NCBI GenBank assembly: GCA_032690845.1
Contig: CM064427.1
Location: 13,527,501-13,591,500 of the forward strand
Direction of reading: 5' to 3'
DNA: 64,000 bases
Source of the DNA: Eleusine coracana subsp. coracana
Taxonomy: Eukaryota; Streptophyta; Magnoliopsida; Poales; Poaceae
In this document: positions 1 to 11,701 of the stretch, in pieces
Layout: the number at the start of each line of letters is the position of its first letter
How positions within the stretch are numbered: the first letter of the stretch is position 1
Translations under genes and position numbers: made by a program
Notes under the pieces: model-generated
The model's database searches: none
Seen by the model: only the letters and a program-made list of their open reading frames with translations
What the model was told of the DNA's origin: nothing

Positions 1-1183
1 AAGCATTGGGTCAGGATGTTACAACACTTGTTCCTGTTTGTGGGGCAACCAAACACTCATGGGTATTTACCAACTTAAGCACCATACTTACATTGTTAAA
101 TAATACTCTTAATTCCCATCGGACTCTGGCCCTTCGGACCAACAAGCCTAGAATAAGAGTACACCTAACCTTGACCCGACGGATCAACAAGTCAAGTACT
201 ATAACATGTATAACTCTGACCCTACGGATCAACAAGTAAAGGGGTAGGACATGCATAGCTTTAACCCTACTGATTAACAAGCTACAAACTATAGCACACA
301 TAACTCTAACACTACGGATTGACAAGTCATGGACTAAAGCATGTCTATACATAATATGTATTGTAAGAGTATAAGGACATAGGTTGACTATCATAGGTAT
401 GCCAAGCGTATAATAACCTAGCATGACTAGGCAATAACCTTATACAAAGCACACGACTATCACACAAGTATAAGGCATAAGGAATAAAGAAGATAATAAT
501 ATTAATAAAGCAAATAAGTCTTATAAGAGAGGACTAGAGTAGAACGAACCTGAAAGCTCTCCAAGACTAGGTCGAGGACCTCAACACAGCTCTCCTCTCT
601 CCTAAACTCCACTATGACCTAAAGACTAAATATAATGCTAGAGAATGGATTCTTCTTGAAGTGTGTGTCGAAGTGAGGCCTCTCCCTTCTATTTATAGGG
701 CCTAAAGGCGGTTCCTGGTGTCGGTAACTGCCGCCTAACCCACACAACCGTCATTGGGGAGCCACCAGGAGCCAGCACGTGGCAGCCATGCATCGGGGGG
801 GCCACTCCCCGTTTGGACGAACACCCCTGTTTGGCCGAACAGGGGTGAGTCCCCTTTGGTGCTGCTGCTTCTTGTGGCCTCGCAGGTGGGTCCTACTGCC
901 CAGTGACACTGTAAGGTCAGTTGTTGAGTTGGTTTGCTTCAATAGGTGGGCCAGTCAATCCGTGGGAGTCACAGTTGGCGAGCTCTGATTGGTGGAAGTT
1001 GTGTTTCTTTGCCAACTAGGTGTGTTTCCTCCTCCATTTCGTTATTTCTCCTACATGTGAGTGTTTCTTCAAGCAATAGTGGATATTTATTAATTCTAAC
1101 TAACATGCATGGTGGGAATGTTGAATCCTCCTTTATTTTGAGTAATATTGATGGTCGGAATTTGTATTTAATGACCATCAACA
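1..1183 (-). repeat. 3' LTR of element A (partial)
   Basis: This copy matches about 17000-18210 in the same orientation. Its outer part lies before the window. It ends with ...CATCAACA on the plus strand, which on the minus strand is the LTR start TGTTGATGG. A minus-strand TATA box (CTATAAATAG) lies at about 687-698. Confidence 0.85.
113..350. repeat. ~45-bp tandem repeat inside the element A LTR
   Basis: About five degenerate copies carry the core CGGATCAACAAGT, with core starts near 135, 180, 225, 269 and 315. The same array recurs in the 5' LTR at about 17134-17360, and a diverged form is visible in the LTRs of element B (for example near 46600). Confidence 0.75.
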
Positions 1184-1196
1184 AACTCTCCCAAGC
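1184..1196 (-). other. Polypurine tract of element A
   Basis: The minus strand reads CTTGGGAGAGTT directly before the LTR start TGTTGATGG. Element B has CTTGGGGGGGTT in the same place before its 3' LTR, which supports this as the plus-strand priming site. Confidence 0.75.
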
Positions 1197-1872
1197 TGAA
1201 TCTTTGCTCGTCCGATGCAAAGATAAAGCTTTAGGTTGTTGATCGGGAGTTGCTACAATTGTTTATATTCCCCCATAGTACCAAGTGCACAATAAAATAC
1301 TGTACCTTTAATTGAATAAGTTGGTATTTTGTAATTCACCCTTTTTACCTGTCACATCCCAAAAATTCCCATTTTGAAATGTGAACCGCTTTCAAAAATA
1401 TATTTGGATTTCTCAAATTTTGAAAACTATTTATAAGAAACTTTGCAAATTGACAAAGATTTTGTTGGGTTGAAGTAATTGCTCTATGTCACAAATGTTT
1501 TTAGTTTTGAACAAAAACCTTTTTAAATAAATAAAATCATTTTATTTTATTTTATTTCAATATTTTTTCATTTTTGGATTCCATGTTAATTTGAGAAAAT
1601 TGAAATCCTTTCAATAAAATTTTATGAATGTACACTCTGTTTTAAAATGGGGTTCAACTATCCCTGTCTCTTTGACTCCTGTTAATGCATCATCGAACAC
1701 TGTCTTCCAAACTTGTTTCATCACATTGTATCCTCGTTCGTCATATATTTCACCCTACATGTGATTGATGTATCTAGACTCATTTTTATCCGCATTCATT
1801 TTACCTACCGCATGGACATACCTAGACGTCATATCCTCCATGTTTGCCCCACCTTCCATAAACATTCCTATG

Positions 1873-4800
1873 TGTGACATCCCCGCCCCACGAATGAGGG
1901 GGTAGTCGAAGGATCGAACATCGGGTGACATCTTGACAAAGCAAGAGTCCAAAACTACAGACATATGAGCATAAAAGATTATTATGCAATGTTAAAATTT
2001 AATTATTACAATTTTGGTTTAGATCTGGGTATGGAAACAATTTTGAATTTTGGTAACATAAATCATGGAGGCAATATATCTCATGTGAGAATCCTATCAT
2101 GAAGCACATCAAGGCCGTAGACGTGCCTCATTATGAAGAAGAACACCTGCACAAAACAACATATAGCAAAGCCCTGAGCAACTAATACTCAGCAAGACTT
2201 ACCCGTCAAAATGGCACGCTAAGGCCAACACCTAGTATGCACCGGAGCTTTCCTTAGTTCAGACCAATGTTAGCACTCTCAGGAGGATTAGTCTCAGCTC
2301 CGGGCTCCTCTGGAACTATCTCCACTTCCACGTTGCCGTCATTGAATCCTATAGATGAAATGCAATGCAAATAAGGTCAGGAGATGATTCGTGGCACTTC
2401 TTGAAAAAATGCATGCTATAACATGATGCATATATAAATAAACTTGTTGGAATAATTGCAAAAATAGCACTAATAATTGATCCTTATTTTTAAATTTTAG
2501 CCAAGTTAATAGAGTTTTGCATAAAATAACTGTTGTGCCACTATACTATAACAAACATGGTTGCAATACAATTTATAGAAATACAACATCATCATCATCA
2601 TTTCGCTTTTACTTTGAGGTGGCAGCAATCTCACAAGTGGTACTCAATAACCGCGAGGGACGACGACTCGAATCGATTTACATCCTGCAGGAGAAACCCA
2701 AGTACGCGTTGCACGCACACTCCGAGGAGTCACATACAACAACCTTTCGCGAGATACAATAGGGTCGGTCCGGGTCTCACTTTTCTCGAGTACACGTCGC
2801 CCCATGTGATGCTTCCGTCGAAGCCATCCATGGGTAGCCCATGCACTCTCCCTTCCAACACATACCCACATTCCACCATACCCGCTTCATCACTAGAAGA
2901 AGAGTAGGGTATCGTCCAACCACTGCGGTAATCAAGCTACGTCGGTTTACTAGTGCCCATATCACTAGCATGTACTTGGTACTGTTCAAACATGGTCATG
3001 GGTCCACACTCGAATTGGTCCTTAATCGACACGAACAGGGCTATGGCGAACAAGGTCCAATCTTATCACCTCAACCTATATATGCACTTCCCCGTTCGCT
3101 CTCCAATTAGTCCATCTTTATGTGAAAGTTTAACTAGTAATAAATTCCCCAGACCACCCTATATCAAGCAGTCTCCGTACCCCTCGATGTTGCTACTGAT
3201 GACTCGATATTAAGCATAGCAATTTCTAATGGATGGTTGAACAAGTAGACTCATACCCATAGGATTTATCGCTCCTACATGCAACTAGGGTTTCAATCAT
3301 TTCCTACACGTAATGCACAATACATGACACGCATACAGGTGATACAAATAAAAGTTTTGAAACATAGGAGTGCACCGGGGCTTTTCTTAATTCAGATCAA
3401 TGTTAGCACTCTCAGGAGGATTAGTCTCAGCTCCGGGCTCCTCTGGAACTATCTCCACTTCCACGTTGCCGTCGTTGAGTCCTATAGATGAAATGCAATG
3501 CAAATAAGGCCAGGAGATGATTCATGGCACTTCTTGAAAAAATGCATGCTATGACATGATGCATGTATAAAAATGCAGGGGTGTTGTAGGGAATGCTATT
3601 GGTGATTTCTTACATTTATTTTATCTAGTTTTGCATAATGCAAAGGAGCTTCCTAGTGATAACAGTGCAAATGATGAGTCGTGTTTTAAACCAACTAGAT
3701 GCGTATACATGATGATCAGAGGTACTTTGATTTACATAAAGCCTAAAAATATCAGGGAGAAAAGTGTGCATGTAAGGGCTATACAAACCTGGGAATGAAT
3801 TGTCAGGGAGAAAAGTGTGCATGTTTTAGATAATTATATTCACAATTATGCCATTTACTAGGAATGAATTAGAGTCCTTATGATTACACATGGTTCTCGA
3901 AGATGAAAGCCATTGAGAAAAATATATGTTGTAGGGGGCATTACATTATATTTATAATCTATAGTTCAAGGCAAGAAAAGGCACCATTATTTTTTAATAG
4001 TTAAATTGGTGAAAACACTGAACTATTCATTGCAGATAAAATTCTTGGAATTTAACTATTACACTAGGTGAAATGCATGAAATGATGCAATGAACATACA
4101 TGTAAATTTTGAGATTTACTTTATGCTCTGATAATTAATTATGATTTATTTATTATTTTGTTTATTAAATGCACCCATAAATAAATATGAACTTTTGTGG
4201 TGTTTTAGAAATGTATTACAATAGTACATATTTAGAGGGCTCCAAAAGTATTCATTTGTAATTTTCTATCAAGTAGATTTTACTGCATGGATTTTTGAAG
4301 TTGAACTATTTTCTTTTGCTCATTTAAATGTGTACATAAATAAAAGTCGGTGTTGCCACTGTTTTAGCATTTTATTAAAATTAAGTATATTCTTAGGAAT
4401 CCAAAACTTATTTTGCTATAGTTTTATTCCAAGTAACTATCTTTGGACCAATTTTTGAAGTTGGAACATTTGATTTTTGGCTCATAAAATAAAAAAACAG
4501 AGGACTACCTTGTTATTGGGCCGAAAGGCTTGGCCCAGCAGCTCTGCCGCAGGGTGAAGAAGGTCACCTGGGCCGGATCTAGCCCAGGCGCAGTGAGGCC
4601 CACGGCCGGAGATTTGGCCCAACCGGCTTGGCCAGCCAGCTAGGCAAGGCGCGAGTGCACGCGCGCCCTCGGCGCGGCAGCGCCGGCGCGGGCATGGCGG
4701 CCGGGGAAGTCGCCGGAGCGGGCTTGGCTATCCACAGGGTGGATCAGGGAGGTCAGGTGGAGGGGAGGCACACAAATGACGATGCGGAGGCTAGCCGAGC

Positions 4801-6218
4801 GCGTGATGCGACGAGGATTGGCGGCCTGCGGTAGAACTGGGCGGACGGCGATGGTGAAGCTTGGCATTCCGGCGCGACGACTGCATGGACCAAGTCCGCG
4901 TGAGCTCAAACGGAGTGGAGGGCAGGAAGGAAGCTCGCCGGAGAAGGTAATTCAAGAGTGGCGCACCGTGGCTGCGGGAATCAGAGGAAAGGCCACGGCA
5001 GTAGCCTTGGGAGAGAAGCTCTGATTCACGGCAACATCACCGAGGGAAAGGGAGCCGGATCGTAGGGAGGGATAGGAGCTCTGGCGACGCGGTGGGGTTG
5101 CTCGGACGGGACTAGGAGGCGCTAGGGCAGCTGGGCGATGACCTGCCCGCTTGGGCGTCCATTGCGAGTGTGTTCTAGAGAGGAGAGGAAACAGTGAGAG
5201 GGAAGAAAGTAAGAGACAATTTGAGAGACAAGGCAGGAAGAAAAGTTCGTCTCGGCGGTGCGGGCGGCGATCCGACCAGGAGGTCATCGCCCGGTCGCCG
5301 GCGTCCATGCGGCGCACAGGCACACGGGATAGGCGGGCGGCAGTCCGGTGTGTTTTCTCGAAGTCAATTACAGGTGGGATCCACTGGGGTTTTAAACTCC
5401 AGAAAAACGTATTGTTTAGGCATTTTCAAACACATATTTGGAGAACTAAAATAAGTTAAAGTTTGAATATTTTTACATAATGTCATAGAGATTTTCTTGA
5501 TGTCCCAATCCAATGACATGACAAAATGGGGTGAATGTATTTTCGAGAGATTGCATTTTTAAAATGCTATCATGGCCATGGGAACTAAGAAAAAAAAATT
5601 TGGCCCTCAAATCCTTAATCTTTAGGCACTTTGTAAATTCCATTTTGTGAATCAAATGAGGTCCAAATTTTAATATGATTCCTAATATATGAAGAACAAG
5701 GTTTCAAGTATCTAAAAGTTTATGATGCCATTCTAGAAGTGAAATTATGAGGGGGTTATTAATTTTCTAAATAGCTTGACTAACAAGGCATGAAATCTAT
5801 TTAGAAACTTAACATTTGCTAAAAATTCCAAAAGTAGTAGTTCTTGACTTTATTAAATCAAGACCAAATTATATGTTGTTCACTATAATTGTATATCAAT
5901 TGTGAGTATGATCTGGTTCAATGGTTTTATTGTGAAATTTGAAATTAAATTTTTAAGGTAATCCTATTTCAGAACTTGTTGTGATTTATTTGACCTACTT
6001 ACCAATGAGATAAAATCACCCAAAATTCTAATTTGTTACATAGACCAATATTATTAAATTTATTTGGGTCACTTATATTAGAAAATTTGAAGTGCTAGTT
6101 CAAGCCATATTTGACTTCAATTCAAATAAATTCAAACTCAAGTTTTAAATTGTTACTTTTCTTTTGTTTGTCCTCCTGGGTTGTATAGGGTTGCTAATGT
6201 GACACTATGGGCGTCACA
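1873..6218 (-). mobile_element. Solo-LTR-like insertion inside the nested element's LTR
   Basis: The segment starts TGTGACATCC and ends GGGCGTCACA. The inverted sister arm at about 9240-9260 reads straight across the site, so the inserted segment is directly defined. The flanks are CTATG (1868-1872) and CCGTG (6219-6223), a 5-bp duplication with two transitions. It shares blocks with 40841-44394 in the same order and orientation. A GC-rich stretch lies at 4500-5350 and AT-rich sequence elsewhere. Short ORFs in it have no recognisable domain. I read it as a solo long LTR (possibly Tekay/Del type); a non-coding element is the alternative. Confidence 0.7.
2220..2440. repeat. Direct repeat, second copy at about 3365-3570
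   Basis: About 205 bp are nearly identical between the two positions, including CTCAGGAGGATTAGTCTCAG and the ATGAAATGCAATGCAAATAA stretch. The related element at 40841-44394 has only one equivalent block (near 42190-42330), so this is a duplication private to the first element. Confidence 0.8.
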
Positions 6219-7020
6219 CCGTGGAAAGAAACTCATCCTTCCATAAACATTTCTATGGAAATAAACCCACCTTCCATAAACATTTTTATGGAAAGAAACT
6301 CCACCTTCCATAAACATTCATAAGAAAAGAATAAGAGAATAATTTTCTTTCCATATTTCCTATGCCTTCCAAGTTTGTCTCCAATAAATGCATTTATTCC
6401 TCTTCATTTTCTTTCCATATTGTTACCCCACCTGCCCTCACCTCTCCTATATATACTAGGCCCCTCCCATGAAATTCCCACACCCCCTCAAACCCTCACC
6501 ATGGTGCCAGGCTGCCGCTGCTCCACCCTACAAATGCCGCAAAATTTGACATGAAGGTGCGCCCAGATGTCCTCTACACCACATCCAAAAATCATAGCTA
6601 TTGGACGTCGGATGCTTCCAGGATCTGCATCACAATGTATGCTTCTCCCTGATCTGGGCGAATCCCGCACGCGCAATGGTAAATCCATCCCCCTTTCGCC
6701 CAATACAGAGGTGTTCTTGACACAAGCTACAATCCTAATTGTGTTCTAGGGTATTGTCATCATATCCACCAAAGGATTCTCATAGATCTATCTTGGTTTG
6801 ACCGAGAATGCAGTTGGCATGAAACATGCCGCTGCGTGACCTTGTTTCGTTCTAACGCCAAAATCTCCAGATCCGTTAAATTCCTATGACAACAACCATA
6901 CAACTCATGTGTTCCATGACACGACCAATACGTGTGTTCAACTATTTGTTCATATCCATCAGGAATAACCAGGAACACACATGTCTTCGTTGTGTTCTCT
7001 GCAGATGGCTGTTGTTTGCT
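6219..7020 (+). repeat. Left arm of large inverted repeat (LTR promoter region)
   Basis: This continues the arm that begins at 1350 and is split by 1873-6218. It is the reverse complement of roughly 8395-9200. It contains several copies of CCTTCCATAAACATT and a TATA motif (CCTATATATACTAG at about 6448), consistent with the U3/R part of an LTR. ORFs such as 6567-6749 are not convincing genes. Confidence 0.75.
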
Positions 7021-7689
7021 ATCTGTGCGCATCCTGCACGGATCCTGGTAATTTGGATCCATGTTCTGCCCAAACCGTTTATGTTATTGATGATAGCCCT
7101 ATACCATATCGTGTTCCAGAAAGTTATCTGCTTGTTCCCAGAAGCACGTCCCAAGATCTACTCTGATGCCTCCATGAACGCCATTGGCATTCAAGCTGCC
7201 TCTGGGCAAGCTTGACCTGCTAAACCCATCGATCCGATCTCCAGGACAGGTGATTTTTGATCCAATCCACCTTGTGCTTCACATGTCCCACATCACTAGG
7301 AAGATTTTGGTTAAAATTATACCTTGAGAACTAGAGCCAATCAATAGGAACGCGCACAGATGTTTTGTACTATTTGTCCGCAGTCGTAGTCCTTGCAGCT
7401 TAAACCTTGCATATCTTTTGATCCATAACACTGATTTAGGTCATTCTTCCGCCTACATTCTTGTATCCAAATGAACTATCTAATTGCGACCTTTGTTCAA
7501 GCATACCTAATTCTTCCATACCCTACATTGTGTACTTATTGTGTGTATGCTTTGCATGTCTTGCGCAAATAGGATTTCAGGCAAGTGTCTATGATGCATC
7601 TTACTCCTATTATGAATGTTTAATTTAGAACTACATGCTTGTGTGAAATGAATGGGTACCTATTGTTAGGGTTTCCTAGTATTGCTTTA

Positions 7690-8395
7690 TCTTTTTCCAT
7701 GTCGCCTGGAACTAGTTGGTTGTGGGTAGTTAATGCTTAGGTGGCTTGTGGGATGTTGGGTTAATATTAATCTAGATTAATGAACTATGTCACTTCATGG
7801 ATGGAAATGGTAATTTGTGTTAGCAACATGGCTTAGAACTTAGGATTTGGGTGATTGGTATGGGGACTGTGCAGGGGTTTACCGGCAGTCCGAGGACTAT
7901 GCAGGGGTTCGCCGGTAGTCCCCTGGCTTGTTTATCACCTAAATCATTTTAATAACTGGTTCTTGGAGCGGCAACCCATGTGAATCGTACAACGACGAGC
8001 CAAGTTATGGACGCGGCCTGGCGTAGTATGCGGTGGAGACCAGCTGGTACGTGTGAAGACGGAGGGACTATGCAGGGGTTCACCGGTAGTGCTAATGGGA
8101 GATGTGGTTAAGGGACAAGGTCCTAGAACAATCTGGCTCAAGAGGGGGCCTCTTGGGTAAAGGGTTTACTTTCCGATGGGTGAAACCTCAGTGGGCACGT
8201 ATAAGCTGGAGGAAGCCGTTGAAATGCCTTGAAGTGATCTGTTGGCCACACACCAAAGGAAGTGTGCAAGTTCTTGGCCAACACGACAGGATGGAGATTT
8301 AGTCACCTAGAAATAGGAGATGAAATCACTTCTCGTGGGGAATGTGTACAACCTCTGCACAGTGAAAACTGTCATGACAGCCGTGCTCATGGCGT
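7690..8395 (+). repeat. LTR segment, inverted copy at 10965-11660
   Basis: About 700 bp match the reverse complement of 10965-11660. Shared landmarks include GGACTATGCAGGGGTTCGCC and CTAAATCATTTTAATAACTG. At about 8395 the homology stops and the sequence switches to the inverted arm that runs to 9748, which marks a rearrangement junction. Confidence 0.75.
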
Positions 8396-9748
8396 ACAAC
8401 AGCCATCTGCAGAGAACACAAAGAAGACATGCGCGTTCCTAGTTATTCCTGATGGATATGAACAAATAGTTGAACACACGAATTGGCCGTGTTGTGGAAC
8501 ACATGAATGGCAGGGTTGATGTCATAGGAATTCAATTGATCTGGAGATTTTGGCATTAGAAAGAAAGAAGGTCACGCAGTGGCGGGTTTCACGCCAACCG
8601 CGTTCTTGGTCAAACCAAGATAGATCTATAAGAATCCTTTGGTGGAGATGATGACAATACCCTGGAACACAATTGGGATTGTAGCTTGTGTCAAGAACAC
8701 CTCTGTATTGGGAGAAATGGGGATGGATTTACCGTTGCGTGTGCTGGATTCGCCCAGATCAGGGAGCAGCATACATTGTGAAGCAGATCCCGGAGGCATC
8801 CGATGTCCAATAGCTATGATTTTTGGCTATGGTGTAGATGACATCTGGGCACACCTACATGTCAAAGTTGGAGGAATTTGGAGGGGTGGATCACCAGGAA
8901 CGCTGACATCAATCAGCGGTAGCATTGCTGGACGCGAGAGCAGGGTGGAGCAGCGGCAGCCTGGCGGCATGGTGAGATTTTGAGGGGATGGGAATTTCAT
9001 GGGAGAGGCCTTGTATATATAGGAGAGGTGAGGGCAGGTGGGGTAACAATATGGAAAGGAAATTAAAAGGAATGAATGCATTTATTAGAGGCAAACATGG
9101 AAGGCATAGGAAATATGGAATGGAAATTATTCTCTTGTTCTTTCCTTATGAATGTTGATGGAAGGTGAAGTTTCTTTCCATAAAAATGTTGATGGAAGGT
9201 GGATTTATTTCCATAGAAATTTTTATGGGAGGACAGGTTTCTTTCCATAGGAATGTCTATGAAAGGTGGGGCAAACATGGAGGGTATGATATCTAGGTAC
9301 GTCCATGCGGTAGGTAAAATAAATAAGGATAAAAATGAGTCTAGATACATCAACCGCGTGTAGGGTGAAATATATGATGAACGAGGAAACAATGTGATGA
9401 AACAAGTTTGGAAGATAGTGTCGACAATGCATTAACGGGAGTCAAAGAGACAGGGATAGTTGAACCCCATTTTAAAACAGATTGTACATTCATAAAATTT
9501 TATTGAAAGGATTTTAATTTTCTCAAATTAAGATGGAATCCAAAAATGACAAAATATTGGAATCAAATAAAATAAAATTATTTTACTTATCTAAAACGGT
9601 TTTGGTTCAAAACTGAAAACTCTACAACATAATAAAATCTTTGTTAATTCACAAAGTATATTATAAATATTTTCAAAATTTGAGAAATCCAAATATACTG
9701 TTGGAAAGCGGTTCACATTCCAAAATGGGAAATTTTGGCATTTGAGAA
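8395..9748 (-). repeat. Right arm of large inverted repeat (LTR in minus orientation)
   Basis: This is the reverse complement of 1350-1872 joined to 6219-7020, with no insertion at the site where 1873-6218 sits in the other arm. Its LTR start (at about 9748 on the minus strand) is preceded by a polypurine tract, so it was a 3' LTR in the minus direction. Confidence 0.75.
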
Positions 9749-10546
9749 CCTACCCCCCTTAACAGGAATCTCGCTTCGAGATTCAGAGAGACTAGGTTAA
9801 GATGACTGGATAGGAGAGCAATGAGAAGATCAAGATATAGAGACAGAGATGATAAAAGTCAAGGTTGAAATCAATCTTATATGATTTTTTATCACACTAT
9901 ATGCATCATGGATGATAGATACATTTCAAAGATGAAATGATGGTGAAGGATGATAGGCATAAAGAACCTATATCACTCAAAGCAAACAAAACATGGCGCA
10001 ATAAATGATGACTCATGATGATGTATTAGCTTCATCTTCAACTTCCATATTAAGAGCTTCACTTCTTGATGTAGAGATACTTTGGTGGTATATCTTGTTA
10101 CTTGAGTTGTTGTTTATGATGACGATCCTCTTTGAGTTGGCCATCTCCTCGAACCAAAATGTAGTATTGGAGTTGATAAACAAAATAGGATTAATGTGGC
10201 TATGGACAAGGATAAGGCTTAACTCAAGGGGTTTGAAACAAGAAAACAATCATACAAGCACATCACAAACAAAAAATCAATCACAATTGCACGTAGGATT
10301 AATACAATTAGGGCACCTTCGTAATATAAGGTAATGCTAGGCGTGGGAGAAGTGAACCTAAACTGAAATTATATACAACCTATTGGCTGGGTAGGTCGGT
10401 AAAACATTTTATCTCAAAACACAAGGAGAAAATGAAATAGTCGAGGAAGTAGGGGAAAGAAGTGGAGTTTGTAAAATTATACTTTAAAAACCGACCATTT
10501 CTAACTAGGCTTGCGTCCGGCGGTCGATATAGCTCTGATACCACTT
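9749..10546 (-). other. Short internal region of nested element with PPT and primer site
   Basis: On the minus strand the region runs from a primer-binding site (TGGTATCAGAGCT, plus 10531-10543, matching initiator tRNA-Met) to a polypurine tract (AAGGGGGGTA, plus 9751-9760). The palindromic motif GAATCTCGCTTCGAGATTC lies at about 9766-9784. The 0.8 kb between the two sites encodes nothing recognisable, so the element is heavily deleted or non-autonomous. Confidence 0.7.
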
Positions 10547-11701
10547 TGTCACAGCCGGTTTCAATTACCGAAATCAAATGCATCTGTATGCGTGTCCAGG
10601 ATCAAGTTTTCACGCACACAAGACAATTATTATGATAAAAGAACAATATCTTTATTAATTTGATAATATTATTACAATGGTGACCTGTCGGCCGAAAAGA
10701 AAAAAAAAGGATCACATTGTGGTAGAATCAACTTTATGTTAGCGTCCTTTAGCTCCCACAGGATGTCGATCGAAAGACTGCAGGAAGGCTTATAGGGGTT
10801 TATTGCATGAGCTTTTAATTTCCTAAGCATCCTAATTACTAGGTGAGGTCATCCCAACCATCGATCCACAGGGTGCTATCCAAGCCAAGTCCAATCCCAT
10901 CCACCAATCCCAACCTATCTATCCCATAACCAACTAATCTTGTGAGGATCCATTCCGCTCTTGACCGTGAGCACGACTGTCATGATAGTTTTCACTCTGC
11001 TGAGGTTGTACACATTCCCCACAAGAAGTGATTTCATCCCCTGTTTCCAGGTGACTAAATCTCCATCCTACCATGCTTGCCAAGAACTTGCACACTTCCT
11101 TTGGTGTGTGGCCAGGAGATCACTTCAAGGCATTTCAATGGCTTCCTCTAGCTTGTACGTGCTCACCGAGGTTTCACCATCGGGAAGTAAATCCTTTACC
11201 CGAGAGGCCCCCTCTCGAGCCAGATGGTTCTAGGACCTTGTCCCTTAACCACACCTCCCCTTAGGACTACCGGTGAACCCCTGCATAGTCCCTCCATCCT
11301 CATACGCACCAACTGGTCTCCATCGCATACTATGCTAGGCCACGCCCATAACTTGGCTCGTGGTTGTATGGTTCATATGGGTTGCCACTCCAAGAACTAG
11401 TTATTAAAATGATTTAGGTGATAAACAAACCAGGGGACTACCGGCGAACCCCTGCATAGTCCCCAGACTACTGGTAAACCCCTGCACAGTCCCCATACCG
11501 ATCACCCAAATCCTAAGTCCTAAGCCATGTTGCTAACAAAAATTACCATTTCCAACCATGACGTGACATAGTTCATTAATCAGGATTAATATTAACCCAA
11601 CATCCCACAAGCAACCTAAGCATTAACTACCCACAACCAACCAACCAACTAGGCACACATACAGATGCATTTGGTTTCGGTCGTTGGAAACCGGTGTGAC
11701 A
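10547..11701. repeat. LTR portion with LTR-end sequence at both ends
   Basis: The left end, read on the minus strand, gives ...AAACCGGCTGTGACA. The right end, read on the plus strand, gives ...AAACCGGTGTGACA, preceded in both cases by CATACAGATGCATTTG. Both ends therefore carry the same LTR 3' terminus in opposite orientation. The segment 10965-11660 between them is inverted relative to 7690-8395. Confidence 0.7.

Larger units (their letters stand above)
1350..11701. mobile_element. LTR retroelement nested in A, internally rearranged
   Basis: The outer termini are TGTCACATCC at 1350 and ...CCGGTGTGACA at 11701. They are flanked by TTACC (1345-1349) and TTACG (11702-11706), a 4/5 target-site duplication. 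Element B carries an uninterrupted version of this locus near 52920-52960, which supports a single insertion. Inside are one long LTR copy in plus orientation and LTR, polypurine tract, short internal region and primer site in minus orientation, so the centre appears inverted relative to the ends. Only about 0.8 kb of internal sequence remains and no coding domain is recognisable. The termini and the iMet-type primer site suggest a gypsy element, family unassigned. Confidence 0.75.

Noticed and set aside
4628..5459. GC-rich ORFs inside the insertion 1873-6218
   Set aside because: They lie in a solo-LTR-like segment, and the related element at 40841-44394 does not keep the same frames.
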